A DNA stretch of 64,000 bases from Owenia fusiformis (lineage: Eukaryota > Annelida > Polychaeta > Sabellida > Oweniidae), in contig CAIIXF020000012.1 of the NCBI GenBank assembly GCA_903813345.2, positions 34,236,572 through 34,300,571 of the forward strand. Direction: 5' to 3'. Shown here piece by piece: positions 1 through 15,000 of this stretch. Each line of letters opens with the position of its first letter. Within the stretch, counting starts at the first letter, position 1. The notes below the pieces were generated by a model, which searched no databases, was not told where the DNA came from, and saw only the letters and a list, made by a program, of their open reading frames with translations. The position numbers and the translations under genes were made by a program.

Positions 1-3000
1 GTTTCCATGAGATATTGCATTCTGGGAATGTTGAGATTCCTGGGTTGAAGATTCTTGCTGTGCATTTTCCTGGAATAAAGTAGAAGTCATTAGACCATTT
101 CACATGTAATTTAAATATACGTCCTGCTCTTTAAAAATAATATGTAGTTTGGACATAGAAACTCAGTCGTTAGTTGGTTCACTTATGTTAAAACTAAATG
201 AGCTTGCATAGTTCCATAGTTGTTTTATTCATCAATTATATCAATGTTCAGTGCTTAAAATTACAGACCTTAAGTTGCAAAGCTATATGCATTTAATCAG
301 GCCCATAGCTAGGTGAGGTTTGGGGGTAGCCAGCTTTTGCCAAGGGGGCGGGGGTCAGCTCTTAGAAATTCAAGGAGGTGGGTCAAATTTGCCAACTTTA
401 TTTTGGCCCAAAATACAAATTTTGGAAAAAAAGAAAAATTGCCTGTCGCCCATTGAATCTACACGCTTTAACATACCTCTTCAAGCTTCTGTCTTGCAAT
501 CGACTCCAGTAGCCCCCTGAGGTCAGATATAGCTCCTTGAATACTGTCGGCTCTGACGTCATACAACTGTGCATCTTCCAGAGTAGGCTCCCCCTGACTT
601 TTGCCTCTCAAGTCCCGTAGTAATCGCTTAAGCTGCTTGTATATGACAACATAGTCCTGTTTTACCTGAAAACAGAGTCTTATGTAGTGGGGAGGGGGTT
701 ATAAACATAAATAAAATAGCCTTAATCTTGTCTTGTAATTGATCAACAACCCCAAAGCGAGATGCATAGATATCATGGTCTCTCTATTTATTTTCCCTGT
801 AAAAACCTTCTGATTTTATTGGACACTAGATAAACAAGTAAAGTAATAAGCAGGGGGTCATTAACAGAAACTTCGTAAAGAATTCGTAAAATCAATTGTT
901 CTCTAACTGTGATGTCATTATATCTATGGTTGCGACAATTGATTTACGAATTTGTAACTTTCCGAAGTTTCAGTTATGACCCCCGGCCCAATATGCAATT
1001 ATTATACCTCATCAGGGCTTTGCAGTAGTTGCATCAGCTGCCTCTCTCCCAGACTATCAGGAGTCATTGAACTCTCATGTGACCTTGACCTTGCTGGCAT
1101 TAGACTGTCAGGGGTCATCGCCATGGCAACCATTTCTCCATTGTCTGCCATATATGTAGATTGCCCAGCAGCAAGTGTGATGTCATCATCGTCACATTCT
1201 ATGTCATCCTCAAACAACATTGGAGATGCGACAAAGTTTACGCCAGATGCAAGAAGTGTGTTTGGGCGATCTCCACCTCTTCCCTGAAATTAAGCAAATA
1301 TTTTTTTTTTCTAATTTTTATGACACAAGAACTGGTGTCCACTTCTATTTCTATTTATTTAAGATGCAACAGTCATAGTGGGTTTTACATGCTTGGCCGA
1401 TGCATCTTATTCTTAATAAATAGAAATAGAGATACAAACCACTCCAAGTTATAGTTATTATTTCTTAAGACTGGCCTTCAGCGCTGATGACATTTTCTGT
1501 GTATGTCACATATTTGTTTGAAAATTTTGCTATTGCACTTCATCGCTGGATTACTTTGTTCTATGACAAAAACTTAGCGGAAATTTTGCAAAAGTAAACT
1601 TTCCATTTTCCATTCTAATACATGTAGATTTGGATATTTTTGCATCATATTTTGGCCATATTTCTATATTTTGATAAAATAAAATTAGAACAGTAGGCAA
1701 TACATGTGGCACCCTTTAAATTTCCTCTAATATTAAAGTATAAAGTGTACCAAAGATTCTTCCTCTTGAAAAGATGGTTCCATCATTTCTCCATAGAGGG
1801 AGCTGCAGCTTGCCTGTCCTAGTTCTTCAAATAACGAGCTGCCACCGCTCTGCGCGCAGGGTTCATTTTGTGACTGTAGAGACAGCTCTTCCAACTTTTC
1901 GTGGAGGGTGGCATTTATGTTGTGGAGTTGGGTGATTTCAGATTGTTGAGATTCAACCTAAAAATAATGATGTCAACATTATATCATTTATTTGTTTGTG
2001 TGTGCCTGGAATATATTAGACATACTTTTTTATATTGAAAATGTCAAAAATGACTCCAAATAAGATATAAGGTTATTGTTGTATAAACACTTAGAAAATT
2101 TTAATTTAATGACAGTATTCTCTAATCAAACATTTTTGCATTTCCCAGTGACTACATACCTCCTGATCTTTTTGGTTGCAATGCACCTCGAGAGACTGGA
2201 TTCTCTCCTGTGCTCCTTCCATTCTACAGGCGAGATTTTCTCGTTCTTCTCGCAGAACTTGCAGACGTCTCTCCAACTCATGGTTTCTCGATGTTAGTAA
2301 GTTAATCTACAGATAGATGGGGTTACTCAGCACTGAGCAAGTTATTTTTAGAATCTTAAATGCCAGGATATTAGATTGTGATGTCATAGAAGATTAAAAC
2401 TAAACTGAGCTAGTAGCAAATCCACATTTTATAGAAAGATCTCTTATATGTGTTCAGTGATCTCCCCAGAATTAAGGCAAGTGGGTTAGTGGGTGCAGCA
2501 CCCACCTGAAAATTTATTTGCACCCACTTGAAAATGAAAAATCATGAAAAATGGGCATATTTTGACCAATTTCAGGGCAAATTGTGAAAATGAGAATTTT
2601 GCACCCACTTCAGAAAAAAATCCTGGGGAGATCACTGGTGTTATATTATTACACATACATACTGCCATGCAGCATTAACGAGGCAGGCATTAAGATCAAT
2701 GAATCCAGACATGTGACGATATACCTTTAAGCAATTTGTTAAAATGTTATACTAGTATTGTTATGTACATGTATGCCTCTGGAAAGCAAACATTGTTAAT
2801 AGATTCAGGAGATGTAATATATGTTAATGTTAGCTAAAAGCAGTAAAGTTGAAAAATCCATATAGCAGTATGTATGGAGGTGTTTTCTGAAAATAAAAAC
2901 AACGTATAGAGTTCGTAGGCTGTCTTGCATACAATTCAGAATCAAAAAAAAACTTTTTAGATACACTGGATGATGTGCCTATCATTAAATGCAATAATAA

Positions 3001-6000
3001 ATAAAAATATAACATCATATTAACATTTATCTCATTTTACTCTACATCTTCGATAAGTCACATGGTTCTCTGACTAACAAAAATGGTTTCACAGATTTGA
3101 TACCGATAAGGTATTTCTAGTGTCCAGAGTTCAGCTTTTATGGGAGCTAGGTGAATGTTAGCTATGAGCAGAAAAAGAAAGAGCTGCAATTTTTCAACAG
3201 TACAATCTGTACAACAAAAATTGAATTTCGGCTATTTCAAGGAGTTATCTTTAATCTTAAGAGTGATGCCAGAGTCAATGTCTTGTGAAGGGTAAAGGGT
3301 ATAGTCATACCTCATCTTTTAGGCTTTCGAGTTGGATAACATGCTCCTTCATAGATGCCCTCCGTGCATTCACCTGCCCGCTCAGTGTCTCCACCTGTTG
3401 GCGGAACTGAGTGCCCTCGGTAGCAACCATACGGAGCTGTTCATTTAACCTGTCATTTTGCTGCTGAAGTTGCTGCACAATTTGGATTTTCTCTCTCTCG
3501 CTGATTTTACTGAAAGACAAATTTGTCAAGAATCAAAATATGTGAAGAATCAGGTTGAGGTGTTGCTTTCAATATAAAATCAATAGAGACATGGGCTTGT
3601 ACTCCCATAATGCATTTGTGTTTAAAATATGAACAATAACTTGCCAATTATAGTCAAATTTTCCTAATACAGAGAGATGGGCAAAGGCAATTTCTATATC
3701 CCACAAAACTTGATGGGAAATTTACTACTTGCCTCATAGGGTCTTTTGTTAATATTCTTATATTTATATGATGGTATTATGAATCTTCAGGCATGTTCTA
3801 AAAAGTGGACAGGGCTTGATTGGGCCATCTTTTAGACATTACCGATGCCAATCCACCTTTTAGAACATGCCAAATTTTTATATTCATGTACATGTACCAT
3901 ATTTTTATGCACACACAAACCAAACATGTCTCAGTGGAATAGGTTGCAAACAGGATACCCAATGCTACCCAGTACCATGTACTCATTCATAAAATATTCC
4001 ATATTCCATAAATGAGTGCCATATTAAAGTGGACAGAGGTAAGGGCTAGGTGTGGGGCTAGCATCAATCGAAATCTAAGGTTCAATGATTATAGACATGA
4101 TATCAACTTCTTTAAATGGGCAATTAAACCAGACACGTAGTCAAATCATATCTGACAGGCAGGCAAAGAGGTGGGAGGGGGGTAATGGCTCAGCTAAGTT
4201 CCCCGGGCCAAGTTCTGAAACTCACACAGATATTATATTCTCTAAACATAGCCAATGCTGCAGCAAGGACTAAGAAATACTACTGGACCAATTAAAAATA
4301 ATCTCAAACCCAAAGCATTTGACACAATAATCAGAAAACTGCCAGTATCATATAATTTCAAATAGCCAATAATAGTCAGATATTTTATAAACTTTTATGG
4401 TGTGAAAACTCAGAACAAATCACAGCCACCTAATTCCAACATCTGGAGTTAATGCAACAGCTGCCACTAGATGGCCTGGTAAAAGTGTTAAAATGAATAT
4501 TGGACTCAAGCTTATTGGAGATTAGCGTATTGATTTGCATACACCAGGTTGATCAATAAGTTCTGAGAAAAATACTCTTGAAATAAGAGTTTTGGAACTT
4601 TGAGACTACGTTATATTTTCACTGAAAATAATGGCATGGATTGGATCGAATTTATGTCTTCTCTATCTTTCTGAAAAGTATGGTTACTATGGATACTCAT
4701 TCTTGTTACATTATAAGGATGTGATGCCAGAAATGTGTTAACACCAAGCATTGTTATTATAAGAGTACATAATGAGATTTTCCATTTTCCATCAGAAGGA
4801 TTTATGATACAGTGATCCTCATGCACTGAAACAATAAAGTGCTAATCAGATATCATACACACATATATACATGTATTGATTTGCAATCTGTAACAAATAA
4901 AAATGTGGCTATCCTTAATGAAGAACAGGCCCGAAGAGAGGTTCATCTTTGAATTCTGGGTTATTTCTCCCTTTTGGCCAAGGATGGTAGTTGATTATCA
5001 ATACAAGAAAACTCCACAGAGAAGAAAATCCCACCGAACAAAACTTATTTTATCAAATTACGCATATTCATGATGAAGTGTATTCAGTGAGATAAAAATC
5101 TCAGATTCAAAACATTGGACCCAATATGATGGAAATCATCACCATTGTACAAATCAAGGACATCTATCTCTACAGACATCTGCACTGTCCACTCTACCCA
5201 TAAATATGTACACACAAGTGCCAAAGGGAAAGGGCCAAAAGTTGTCACAGAACCCAGCAAGAGAAAGAAACAACAAAAAGGTGTACAGCAGTCATAAGAA
5301 AACAAACCCAACTATCTCAAACCATAATTCAATGTGAAAAGAAACAATGCTTAATAACGTACCCCCCTCCTACCGCACCATTCAAGTTCCATATCAAAAT
5401 CCAGGACCATAACAAAATAATAAGTTTGTTAACTCAGGTCATTAATGAAGGGAGAGAATCTGGTAAAACTTACTTTTTGTCCAATCTAAATTAAAAAGAT
5501 TAAAATTATTTCAAATGTGAAGATTGATCAAAAATAAATGTTAACTAAATATGTTAAATATATGTTAACATGAACCATAGGTAACATCAAAGGTGTAACC
5601 ATTTCTACTCAGTATTCCATACTACTTGACTAATCATCCGGACACTCGATAATGTTTGGGAAACATCTTTCTAAAGTCTCACAAATATTTTTTTAATTTT
5701 TTTTTTTTTAATTTTTTTTATTTCAAAGAATAAGAATGTTAAAGCAATTGCAAAAAACAATTACAATACAGTTACATGGTAAACATACATTTTACACTTT
5801 CACAATACAGTATTTCACAAATATTGGTCTAGGAGTATTGAAATGGCAACATCTTTGACATTACTTCTGGATCACCAGGCCTGTAGCCAGGATTTGCCAA
5901 GGGGGGTTCACCTTTTGAAAAATTCCAGAGGGGTTAACTTTTGATAATGTTGGTCCAAAAATGGCCAAAATCACTTAAACAGTGCTCAGAATAGTAAAAA

Positions 6001-9000
6001 ACTGCATGATTTTGTAAGAATTTCTGGCAAGGGGGGGGGGGGGTCGCTCGAACCCATCAAACCCCCCTGGCTACGGGCCTGATCACCCTGTAACAAGACC
6101 TACCTATGGTATTGTTGTTCCTCTAACTGTTGCTTCAGTATAGCTATATCATTCTGTAGTTCCCTCACTGTATTCTTGTATTCTCCCTCTGCACTTTCTA
6201 GCCTGATTTTCAACTCATATTTTTCTTGGGTGAGATTCTGCAACATAACGCACAATTTACATGTAATGTTATCAGAAATAAGATAACAGGGGGCTTTTCA
6301 CGATTTTGAATTTTACTGAAATTTTCTAAGATTTTTTAATTTTATTAATTGAACAAAAGAAGACACGCAGTGATAAATAACATACTCTAAAGATCCGCCC
6401 CTTGTAATCATAACAAAGACCCCAAGACGCTTCAATCACCACAAGATTTCAGTGAATGACAGATCGACAGATAGACAAACAAGGCACAGGACGTGAACGA
6501 GATCACACCATCAAATAGGCAGACACTATGAACCAGGAAAACTGTTCTCCTATTATGTTTACAAATTTCAAGAACAAGAAACAAGATTTTTCAAAAAACC
6601 TTCAAAATGGCCACCAGAAAACAAGATGGCCGCCCAAAAGTTAATCAGCTCTAGTACTTGATATCCTCTATCATTTGTGTAAATTTGAAGGAAATCCGAT
6701 GAGCGGTTTTCCTGAAATGGCGATGACAAGATTTTTTGAAAAACCTTCAAAATGGCCACCAGAAAACAAGATGGCTGCCCAAAAGTTAATCAGCTCTAGT
6801 ACTTGATATCCTCTATCATGTGTGTAAATTTGAAGGAAATCCGATGAGCGGATTTTCTGAAATGGCGATGACAAGATTTTTCGAAAAATCTTCAAAATGG
6901 CTGCCAGAAAACAAGATGGCCGCCCAAAAGTTAATCAGCTCTAGTACTTGATATATCCTCTATCATTTGTGTAAATTTGAAGGAAATCCAATGAGCGGTT
7001 TTCCTGAAATGGCGATGACAAGATTTTTCGAAAAACCTTCAAAATGGCCGCCAGAAAACAAGATGGCCACCCAAAAGTTAATCAGCTCTAGTACTTCATA
7101 TGCTCTATCATCTCTGCGAATTTGGAGAAAATCTGATGAGCAGTTTTCCTTAAACGGCGATGACAAAAAGCGGGACAATCACGATCACGACCACGATCAC
7201 GACCAGTATGACGACTATATCCCACCGATGGTGTGATAAAAATTTAGTTGATGGAACAAATAGTAAATTGTCAAGGGGAAGAGGGATAACATGTCAAGAT
7301 CTAAGATTTTTTATTCATGGGATCCCGGCATGGGATATAATTTTTCGGGAACTAAAATCCATTGGATACACGTTACAAAATCATATTTATCTTAAGAAAT
7401 CGAATCAAAACAAAATTAATGACGTAATAGCCTGATAGATTCCAAGACTCTGCCAGTGGTATATTAATAATAGATCTCCCTGGGAGAAATATATGTTGCT
7501 CACTGGCTCTCACTAGCCCTTACAAAAAATCCATACACATACAATCAAAACATGTTACCCTATTGAATGATTTCAGTTAAATAGACCTCATATAGAAGTC
7601 CAATACATCAATCAAAAATATTTCACATGTCGTTGTTTCTGTAGAATCTAGTTTATGGAAATACACAGAATATATAAAAATCATCCGAAAGAGTAAGGGA
7701 TTTCAGAGCTTCCAGAATTGACGTCTGCTTACTGTTTCGATGGATTACTGCATGGATATTGATTGGCATAATTCAAAGGGATAAAAATAAACGGAAATAA
7801 TTTACACTTTAGCAGAGACCTACTGTTGTATAAATATATGAATGTCAACCGAGATTTCTTACATAAGAGCAAGTCATGGGGTTATACCTGTCCATGGGCA
7901 TCTGAAAGGGGGGGGGGGTGCAATCGTACCTACCCCCCTTGGTGCTGAGGAGACTCGGAAAGGACAATATATTCTAGTCTGGCGAGAGAAGTAGAGAAAC
8001 TAGGCTTGAAGATCAACCTATGATGATGAAGACTGCTTTTTTGGTATTTGTAGATGTAGACGCAACCCCCACCCCCTTGGAAACACCCCCCCCCCCGCTG
8101 TAACATAATATACATGTACTATTAAGTTTTCCTGTTTTATAATCCTTATATAGTGACTTAAATTGTTCAATATCCTGTTACTATAAACCACTTATTTCCT
8201 TGTCACTAATTTCTTTTGGTCCCTCAGGAAATATCATATTGGCCTTACATAGCTAGAAACCATATTCAAACCCATTTGAATAGGTTTTCAATGTAAATGT
8301 TATATATGTATAAGGGGTCTTCTTATTGAAAGCAGACTAAAAATGCGCTCTCCAAATTAATACTCAAATATCGTATATCCCGACATATTGGAGTGAATAA
8401 ACTCAACAAGGAACTTTATACAAAGGATTTACTTACCTTAACGCAAGGATTGTATGAAGAACAAAACGCTAAAACAGGTTACGACAACAGTTTATATCAC
8501 GTTTTGACATTTTAATTGTATTATCGGCGACTGCGGTCGATAGACCCCATATACTAACTCTAAAAACGTTGCTATTTGACTACGTTAAAAAGACAACGTT
8601 TCGTGCAGTGTAAAATTCGTTTCATACAGTGTAACGTTCAGTAATCATATTTAGTGAAATAACCGGGTAGCTACGATGTCTGATTTTAAAGTCTTTATGT
8701 CCAACAAGGAAGTTGTGAAACGTATTCAAACCATTGGTAGTCATTACAGGAAGCACGTTCCGAGTAAACTAAAGAAAGCAACCGGATCTAAATCTAAATT
8801 AGCAACGCTGGACTCTCTCAATGAACATTGCAGCTCAGATACATACTGTGTGTTCAGAACGAATCAAGATGGGTTGTTAAACTGGATAATAACATTACAC
8901 CTATATTATGAAGACTATAACAACAAACAAATGGAAATCTGTGAGGATCTAAAGAAGATCAGTGTAGAAGCATCAGAGTATAAAGTAACAGTTTTCTTAA

Positions 9001-12000
9001 CAACTGGAACCATTCAAATACAAGGAAATAACATCACTGAATTCAAATCCCAGGTGTTTCCAATCTTGAAAAGCACTACTTATCAGATCAAGCAATCAAA
9101 CACAGAAAAAAAGGACAATACTCAAGATCAGTCAAATACACAGATAAAGAGCATAACATCTACAACCGATATTAACGATCATGAGATAAAAAGCACAGAA
9201 AATGATACCATAAACAATGATTATCACGACAACGAGGTCACAAATGTAAAACTAAGATGTACTCAACCAGACCATGAAAATGCACAGGACGAGAACGAGA
9301 TAGAGGATTTGGAAGATAACAACGTTCACGAAAATAACATCATGAACCACAATAATCACGATAACGAAAATCCAGCTGTAAATAACGAGACTCTAACTGT
9401 AAATAACGAGACTCCAACTGTAAATAACGAGACTCCAACTGTAAAAAATAACGAGACTCCAATTGTAAATAACGAGACTCTAACTGTAAAAAATAAGGAT
9501 GGCGACAAAAAAACAAAAGTAACTTCAACAGATAACGTGTCTGAAACCGAATCCAATAATACAAAGAGTTGTGAGACCAGCATCCTTCAGCAAGAACTGT
9601 CAAAAATAACTAGAAAGATGGAAAAATAAGAAAATACAGTTTGCGATCTAATAGACAAAGTGAGTGTGAACAACGTATCACAGAAAGAAACGCGATGCTC
9701 AGGAGAAGAATCGACTTGCGAGCATGATACAGAATTACGCAGAGTAAGAAAGATAAGAAAAGAACAAGCTGATTTTGTTACAGACCAAGCCAGAAAAATT
9801 AAGGCGTATCAAAGTGAAATTGATCACCAACAAACAATTATAAGTTCAAAAAACAGGGAAATCGAAGAACTAAATGAAAAGATTCAATCAAAGATGCAAG
9901 TAATATCCAAACAAGATGATGAACTTCACGATCTTAACACACTGAGGAAGAAAGTGGAGAAACAGGATTCAGTTATCAGATCAAATAAGAATGAAATGGA
10001 AGAGCTACAACAAAGAATAAAAAATAAAAAACAGTATTTAGAAGATAAGGAAGAGGAAAATTTTGAACTCAAACTCCAGTGCAAAAAATTAGCACACGAG
10101 AAGAAAGACGACACGCCTTACACAGTGGTAACCACGAAATCTAACAATCTAATAGAAATAACCAACGATGAGAATAGCGAGAAGGAACCAACTGTTAAAC
10201 TAATCGGATCAAGCATTTTGTCCCATGTGGATGGCAAGAGGATGAGCGGACTTAACGTGTCAGTTGAACAGGCCTATACAATTCAACAAGCTAAAGATTA
10301 CGTAAATGGTTCAACTTCAAAACCAGACATAACAGTGTTCCAGGTGTTAAGTAATGATGTCAAATAGTACAATCAGATGAAAGGATCATCAAATCGATGG
10401 AGGAACTGGTCAAACTCAACGAAACAAAGGCTCCGAACTCGAAGATTATAGTGTCCTTACCACCACCGAGAAAAGACAACCCAAAATGGAACCTCCGTCA
10501 GAAATCTATAGCTAGCCAATTGGAAGTACTATTCCACGATAACGACAACGTCACATGCTGCCCCAATGACAATCTAGGACTGAATGGCCAACCGAAACCC
10601 CATCTCTACAGAGATAACGTACATATTAACGAACAAGGAACTAGAATGCTCTGCGGGAATATACTTCGCACGGTTAGAAAGTTTTGTAATCTCTCCCAAC
10701 CAGCACATCGTAACAACAATAACATGACCAGCAACAATAACTTTTATGGATCTCGGCCAAGATATAGGCAACAGTATCAAAGATACTAGATTCGGGGCCT
10801 GATGGTAATCTAAACTGATCATCAGTGACTACACTAGACGAATTAAACGTTATTTAGTTAAGATGTTTCATTATTTTGTAAAACTATGGTAATTAAGAAT
10901 GTAATCACGAATTTTACTCATTCATTCCGTTTACGGTTTTAAGTCAAGACATACATGTAGGGCATAGTATCAAATATACTATCGATAAAGGAACTGTTGA
11001 TCAAATATACTATCGATAAAGGAACTGTTGATACTCTAGACTGGTCAGCGAATTTACGACCATAAACGGATTGTTAACTTCTACTCACTCAAGACCAGCG
11101 ATATTATTGTATTGTATTGTAGTATAATGTAGTATTGTATTGTGTTGTACTATATTGTATTGTAGTATAATGTAGTAGTAGTTTCCGATATGTATTCGAT
11201 ATGTAATCAATATACTCCAGATATGGTTTAAAGCCAGGATATACATGTAGGTCACAGTTTCAAAGACACTTCAGTCAGATAAAATGACTGTATAATTTAG
11301 ACAGATCAGCGACTAAATAAGTTATATAAGACGTTTAATTATATTATAAATTCAAGTAAGAATGTATAATACTTCTACGCATTTAAGACGTTATCAGCAG
11401 AAGTACACTATATGCAATCATTACATTATATTTTCAGTATGTCGGGATGTAAGATGTAAGATGTTGAATGTTAATTAACATATTTACGTATTATAATGAT
11501 ATATAAAAATACGACCATTACCACACATTTAAATATCGCTTGCTGGAACGTTCAGGGAATTGAAAGCAAAGTAAGAAACAAATTGCACGATAATGATTTT
11601 ATCAAAGAATTAATAACACATGATATAGTCTGTCTAACCGAAACACATGGTGATGAAAAAGACCCGATATGTTTTGATAGAGTTAAGGGCTTCACATAAT
11701 TTTCGGTAAATAGAGCTAAATCTGGCAGGAAACGTCATGGCGGATTAGCTGTACTTATAAGAAATACATATATAGCAGGAACGACAATAATCAAAACGAA
11801 GACACCAGATATCCTGTGGGTTAAACTTTCAAAAAAGTTCTTTAATACAAGTAATGACATGTACTTATGTATAACGTATTTTTCACCTGCAAACTATAAC
11901 CCAAAGGGTAAATTCAACTCAGGGGATGACCCATACGAGATTTTGACAAAAGAAATAAATAAATATTCTAATATAGGTGATGTTATGATTATGGGAGATC

Positions 12001-15000
12001 TTAATTCAAGAACAGGTGAAGTACGCGATTTTGAAAATAATCACGGTTATGATGATCATATCCCAAACATTCTGCTTTGTCCCAACGATGTCACCATCAA
12101 TGAACGTTCCAGCATGGATTCAGTTGTTGATGCTTCGGGTAAGAAGCTACTAGACCTATGCAGGTCATCTAATTTACGAATTATAAATGGCAGAGTAATT
12201 GGGGACTCGCCCGGTAGATTCACCTGTCATAAATGGAATGGAAGCAGTGTAGTTGACTATTGTATTATTCATGAAAATATGCTTCCAGATATTATGTACT
12301 TCAAGGTTCATGATAACCTTTGTGTGCTCTCTGATCATTGCAAGATTTCTCTATTAATGCAAGTACGAATACCAAACGACCACGGTAACAATCGGACTAA
12401 AAACAATGGGCATACTATCAAAATGAAACCAATCAAATATAAATGGGACGCCCGTCGCGAGGTACAATTTAAAATGGACCTCTCCAATAATTTAAAAACA
12501 CGAAATGATATAAATGAACTCAATTACGAGCTAAACGACACCTATAATATTGATGATTGTATTGACAAGCTCGAAAAAATTATAATTAACACAGCAAAAA
12601 GAACACTACGAAAAAAGTTACCCTGTAAAAAGAAAGGGGGCTCGATATCTCAAAAATGGTTTGATAATGATTGCAGTATACTGAAAAGAAAGGTTAAGTC
12701 AATTGGAGCAAAACTAATAAAATCACCAAATGATAATATGATTAGAGGTAATTACTTCAAGTTGCTAAAGGAATATAGGAAATGCTGTAAGATAAAACAG
12801 AGGAAATTCAAAACTAATATGATAAATAAATAAGAAGAACTTTATGACAATGACCCTAAAGAATATTGGTCCCTACTTGAGCAACTAAGGCAAAAAGACG
12901 GAAACAATAAGTCCGCGTATATAACACCAGAGAAATGGCATGAACATTTTTCCAAATTATTTGAAAAGGATAAAAATACCGAAAACAACAAAAAAGTCAA
13001 CGAAATTGTTAAATCAATAGAAAACGACAATCATTTTGACGAACTTAGCTTCAGAATAACAGAAAACGAGGTTTACAAGGCAGTTAAGCAATTAAAGAAC
13101 AACAAGAGTTCGGGTTTTAACGGCATTAGCTATGAAATGATTAAAGCGTCATACTCAGTTTTAAATAATGTTATCTGTAAAATGTTTAACATATTACTGA
13201 GCAAAACAGTTTTCCCTGAGAAATGGAATATTTCATCAATCGTTACGTTATTTAAGATAGGAACGACGAAAGACCCTGGAAATTACAGAGGTATTTTTAT
13301 TTCTGATTGCTTTGGCAAATTATTTTCAATAATTTTGTATAATAGACTTTACGCCTTTGTACATGACAGAAAAATAATATCGGAAAATCAAGCCGGTTTC
13401 ACAAAGAAAGCACGAACAACTGACCACATGTTCATAATACGAACCCTCGTGGATAAATATGTACTAAGTGAAAAAGGGAATATATATATGTGTTTTGTTG
13501 ATTTGAGGAAAGCTTTCGATACGGTATGGCATGATGGATTATTTTTGAAACTTTTGCAATCGGGTGTAAACGGTTTATTCTATAAAATGATAAAACATAT
13601 ATATTCACAATCAAAAGCAAGAGTCAGACTAGATAATGAGGGTTTATTTACCAATGAATTTGACTGTAACAAGGGAATAAAACAGGGGGACCCCCTGAGT
13701 CCTCTTCTATTTAATATATATATAAATGACATTATTAAAACATTAGATCTCAAAACAGACCCATTATTAAATAATAAGCGAATTGGAAGCCTCCTTTTTG
13801 CTGATGACTTGGTAATTATCGCATCCTCAAAAGATGAAATGCAAACCAAATTGGACAAATTAGAAAAATACTGTGAAGAATGGCACTTAAATATCAACAC
13901 TGATAAAACCAGAATTATGGTAATGAATAAAAATGGTAGACTTATTGATAATCACTTCTTTATAGGAAATTACAAAATAGAATCTGTTTCACGATACATT
14001 TACCTGGGAATGGAATTAAGCATAAGTGGGTCAATGAGACCTGCAGCCCAGCATATCAAAGACAAAGCTGAAAAGGCAAAATTTAAATTATTAAGTCTAA
14101 TTTCTAATGGTAATATGAAACCATCATTATGCTTAAAACTATTTGATCAACTCATAAAGCCCATATGCCTCTATGGATCTGATATATGGGGTACGGGTAT
14201 CTTAAACTCGAGTAAAATTAAAAAAGACCCACAATGGGCATTAGAAAAGGGATATGATGGAATAACATTTGAATCTCTTCATATATCATTTATGAAATCG
14301 ATACTCGGTGTTAACAGAAAGGCCAGTAATGACGCTACACGAGGCGATTTAGGTAGGTTTCCACTATTTATTTCTTTGTTTTATCAACAAATGAAATATC
14401 TTAATCATATTAACAATAAAGGAACCGACTCGCTTCTACGTGAAGCCCTTGAGGTAAATAAACAACTGACAGATATGAATAAACAATCATGGCTCACGCA
14501 CATCAATGATGTACTTAAATATATTTACAATGGTACTTCACCAAACTATTTAAACTTAAAACCAAGAGAAATTAAGAAATTACTGGAAAATAGATACATA
14601 CAATTTTGGGAAACTAAAATAAAATCAAATAATGGTAAATTGAGGTTTTATAAGATAATAAAAGCAAAATGGAACAAGGAACCCTACTTGGATTTAATCA
14701 AAAATGAAATAGACAGAAATAACTTGACAAAGCTAAGAATTAGCGCACATAAATTAGAAATCGAAACAGGTCGTTACACAAAACCAATTACCCCTATTGA
14801 AGAAAGAAAATGTTTAATGTGTAACAAGAAAACCGGTTCAGAATGTCATTACCTATTAGAATGCAATAAGTTAAAAGATGTTCGGTCAAGTTACATGGAT
14901 AAAATAAAAAAACACTGTCAAAATTTAGAAAACATGAATAACGTGGAACATTTATTAATGTTTCTATTTAATTCAGAGGGAATAATATTAAATATACTAG

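Noticed and set aside
6568-7435. Several open frames in the 145-bp tandem repeat
   Set aside because: They are overlapping frames of repeat units on both strands, with no protein similarity.
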